Assembly (NCBI GenBank): GCA_004802705.1
Contig: SGPL01000259.1
Coordinates: 1-45,533, forward strand
DNA from: Bondarzewia mesenterica
Taxonomy: Eukaryota > Basidiomycota > Agaricomycetes > Russulales > Bondarzewiaceae
Direction: 5' to 3'
DNA length: 45,533 nt
Part shown: positions 44,664-45,533 of the stretch, in pieces
Position numbering within the stretch: position 1 is the first letter of the stretch
How the letters are laid out: each line of letters opens with the position of its first letter
Notes under the pieces: generated by a model
Database searches by the model: none
Seen by the model: only the letters and a program-made list of their open reading frames with translations
Told to the model about the DNA's origin: nothing
Program-made: the position numbers and the translations under genes

Positions 44664-45082
44664 TGTTGTGGCATTTTATTAGGTATTTTTCCGATTGTAT
44701 TTCCCTTCTTCATTGATTCATCATCTCTCCATCGTCTGAGGCGTTTCAGAACATCTTGAGATGTCCTGTCCATTGTTCCCTTGTTTCTGGTGCCACTTGG
44801 CCATATGTTTCACTTCAGTTATTGTGCCACAGTGCCACTCATTTGTGTTATTGTTCTTATATCTCACATTCCTTGTTTCACTTTCTATTGTTTGTTCTAG
44901 CATAAATACCTGCAGCCAAGTGCGCTCTGTTCCCCCAGTTGCTCACTTGAACTGTAAGTGCATTCTCCCTCTCTTATTCATCATGTACCATTAGTTGCTC
45001 ACTTTGGACTGCAGTGTCCACATATACACTTCGTTGTTGCCCTCTTAGCATTGCTAGTCACCTGTTTTCGCTGTGCTCAACA
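44664..45082 (+). repeat. Copia LTR (5' LTR of element running off the window)
   Basis: The segment starts TGTTG and ends CAACA, the 5-base inverted ends expected of a copia LTR, giving 419 bases. Similarity to the partial LTR at 40.3-40.5 kb begins only near 44740, so the true left end may be there instead. A TATA-like CATAAATAC at about 44900 is followed by TGCAGCCAAGTGCGCTCTG, a likely transcript start region. A perfect palindrome ACATCTTGAGATGT lies at 44751-44764. The right end is followed after one base by the primer binding site. The 3' LTR and target duplication lie outside the window. Confidence 0.65.
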
Positions 45083-45083
45083 A

Positions 45084-45096
45084 GTTATGGGCCCTG
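45084..45096 (+). promoter_or_regulatory. Primer binding site, half-tRNA (initiator Met) type
   Basis: GTTATGGGCCCTG is the reverse complement of CAGGGCCCATAAC, which corresponds to the anticodon stem-loop of eukaryotic initiator tRNA-Met (anticodon CAT in the middle). It begins one base after the LTR-terminal CAACA. Drosophila copia is known to be primed by such an internal tRNA-Met fragment rather than by the tRNA 3' end. Confidence 0.6.
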
Positions 45097-45224
45097 AGCC
45101 TTGATGACTCTCAACTCATTTTGTTTGTACAACTACATCTCGCCTTTGCATCTCTTTCTTGTGGCATTGCTGTTTCATCGCATCCCCCATCGTCTTCCTC
45201 ATTACACTTGCTCTGCCCTATTTT

Positions 45225-45533
45225 CTATCGCTCCTCATCACGGTCTCTACCTGCTGATTTTGATGCATTTCACTCATCTCTCAATCTCATTGATAATCTC
45301 ACTCGCTCTAAACTCAAGGATGCTTTCAGGAATGAGAACATCACTAGGACTCATCATCTGGAGGCTTTTCCACCTTCAGATTCCACTCAGGCCTTTGTGG
45401 CATCCTCTGGTACTCCTGGAGCAGGAAAGAAGTCAAAGGGATCTAGGCAGTGGTTCAAGTGCGGCTTCTGTAGCNTGAATGGCCACACAGACAGGTACTT
45501 TAAGTGCATCAACCAGCAGCTTCAGGGCAAACC
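45225..45533 (+). mobile_element. Ty1/copia gag C-terminal part, cut by window end
   Basis: In one frame the DNA reads NLTRSKLKDAFRNENITRTH, EAFPPSDSTQAFVASSGTPG, AGKKSKGSRQWFKCGFCS and NGHTDRYFKC before the window ends. The last part is a zinc knuckle, C-x2-C-x4-H then Cys, with six residues before the last Cys instead of the usual four. Only about 140 bases separate it from the primer site, whereas copia gag normally has some 200 residues before the knuckle, so most of gag is deleted. One N lies in the knuckle (45475). This is the youngest-looking copia fragment in the window. Confidence 0.7.

Noticed and set aside
44721..44994. Open frames across the LTR on both strands
   Set aside because: The same DNA is an LTR matched at 40.3-40.5 kb, and the frames are not kept between copies.
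45101..45478. The longest open frame near the right end (125 codons)
   Set aside because: It is in the wrong frame: the overlapping frame encodes the gag linker and zinc knuckle, and the long frame lacks any motif.
1..45533. A variant genetic code in which a stop codon is read as Trp or Gln
   Set aside because: TAA, TAG and TGA all appear inside recognisable domains, at Trp, Gln and Arg positions alike, so no stop would be left. Clear frameshifts and deletions in the copia copies also show real decay.

Overview
The window looks like a repeat-rich, heavily decayed stretch of a mushroom-forming basidiomycete (Agaricomycete) nuclear genome. The clues are short spliceosomal introns of about 49-65 bases with GTAAGT/GTGAGT donors and CAG acceptors, and remnants of gene families that I know as expanded in Agaricomycetes: a DUF6698-like protein, Ulp1-type proteases, telomere-linked RecQ-like helicases, TET/JBP-like dioxygenases and Ty1/copia retrotransposons. 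I cannot name the species. Scattered N bases show a draft assembly. I find no intact protein-coding gene: the longest open frame is about 125 codons, and every recognisable gene is interrupted by stop codons. I saw no rRNA or tRNA gene, CRISPR array or telomere repeat.

Layout. 0-8 kb: a Ulp1-like peptidase relic (about 1.2-3.9 kb, +) and a DUF6698-like relic with clear introns (5.9-7.5 kb, +), in DNA of moderate GC. 8-13.5 kb: AT-rich DNA without recognised genes, holding a direct repeat, a poly-A/TA tract and a 71-base minisatellite. 13.5-22.8 kb: two unrecognised multi-exon relics on + and one on -, converging near 19 kb; the non-coding gaps hold clusters of a 16-base hairpin motif. 25.4-28.5 kb: a RecQ-like helicase core and Cys-rich tail on -, divergent from a relic of the N-terminal domain of the same kind of helicase on +. 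28.9-34.5 kb: an unrecognised long relic on -, with part of a related copy inverted at 29.3 kb. 36-45.5 kb: nested Ty1/copia fragments in both orientations, interrupted by a TET/JBP-like dioxygenase relic (+) and an unrecognised relic with an acidic tail (-). The right end runs into a copia element with an LTR, a probable half-tRNA primer binding site and a gag zinc-knuckle segment.

How it fits together. There is no operon or pathway here. The unifying theme is sequence death by point mutation: long reading frames stay in register while Trp, Gln and Arg codons have become stops, and CG dinucleotides look scarce over most of 8-37 kb. This fits a methylated and/or repeat-mutated transposon and subtelomere-like gene-family graveyard. 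Identifications rest on motif recognition from memory; no database search was run.
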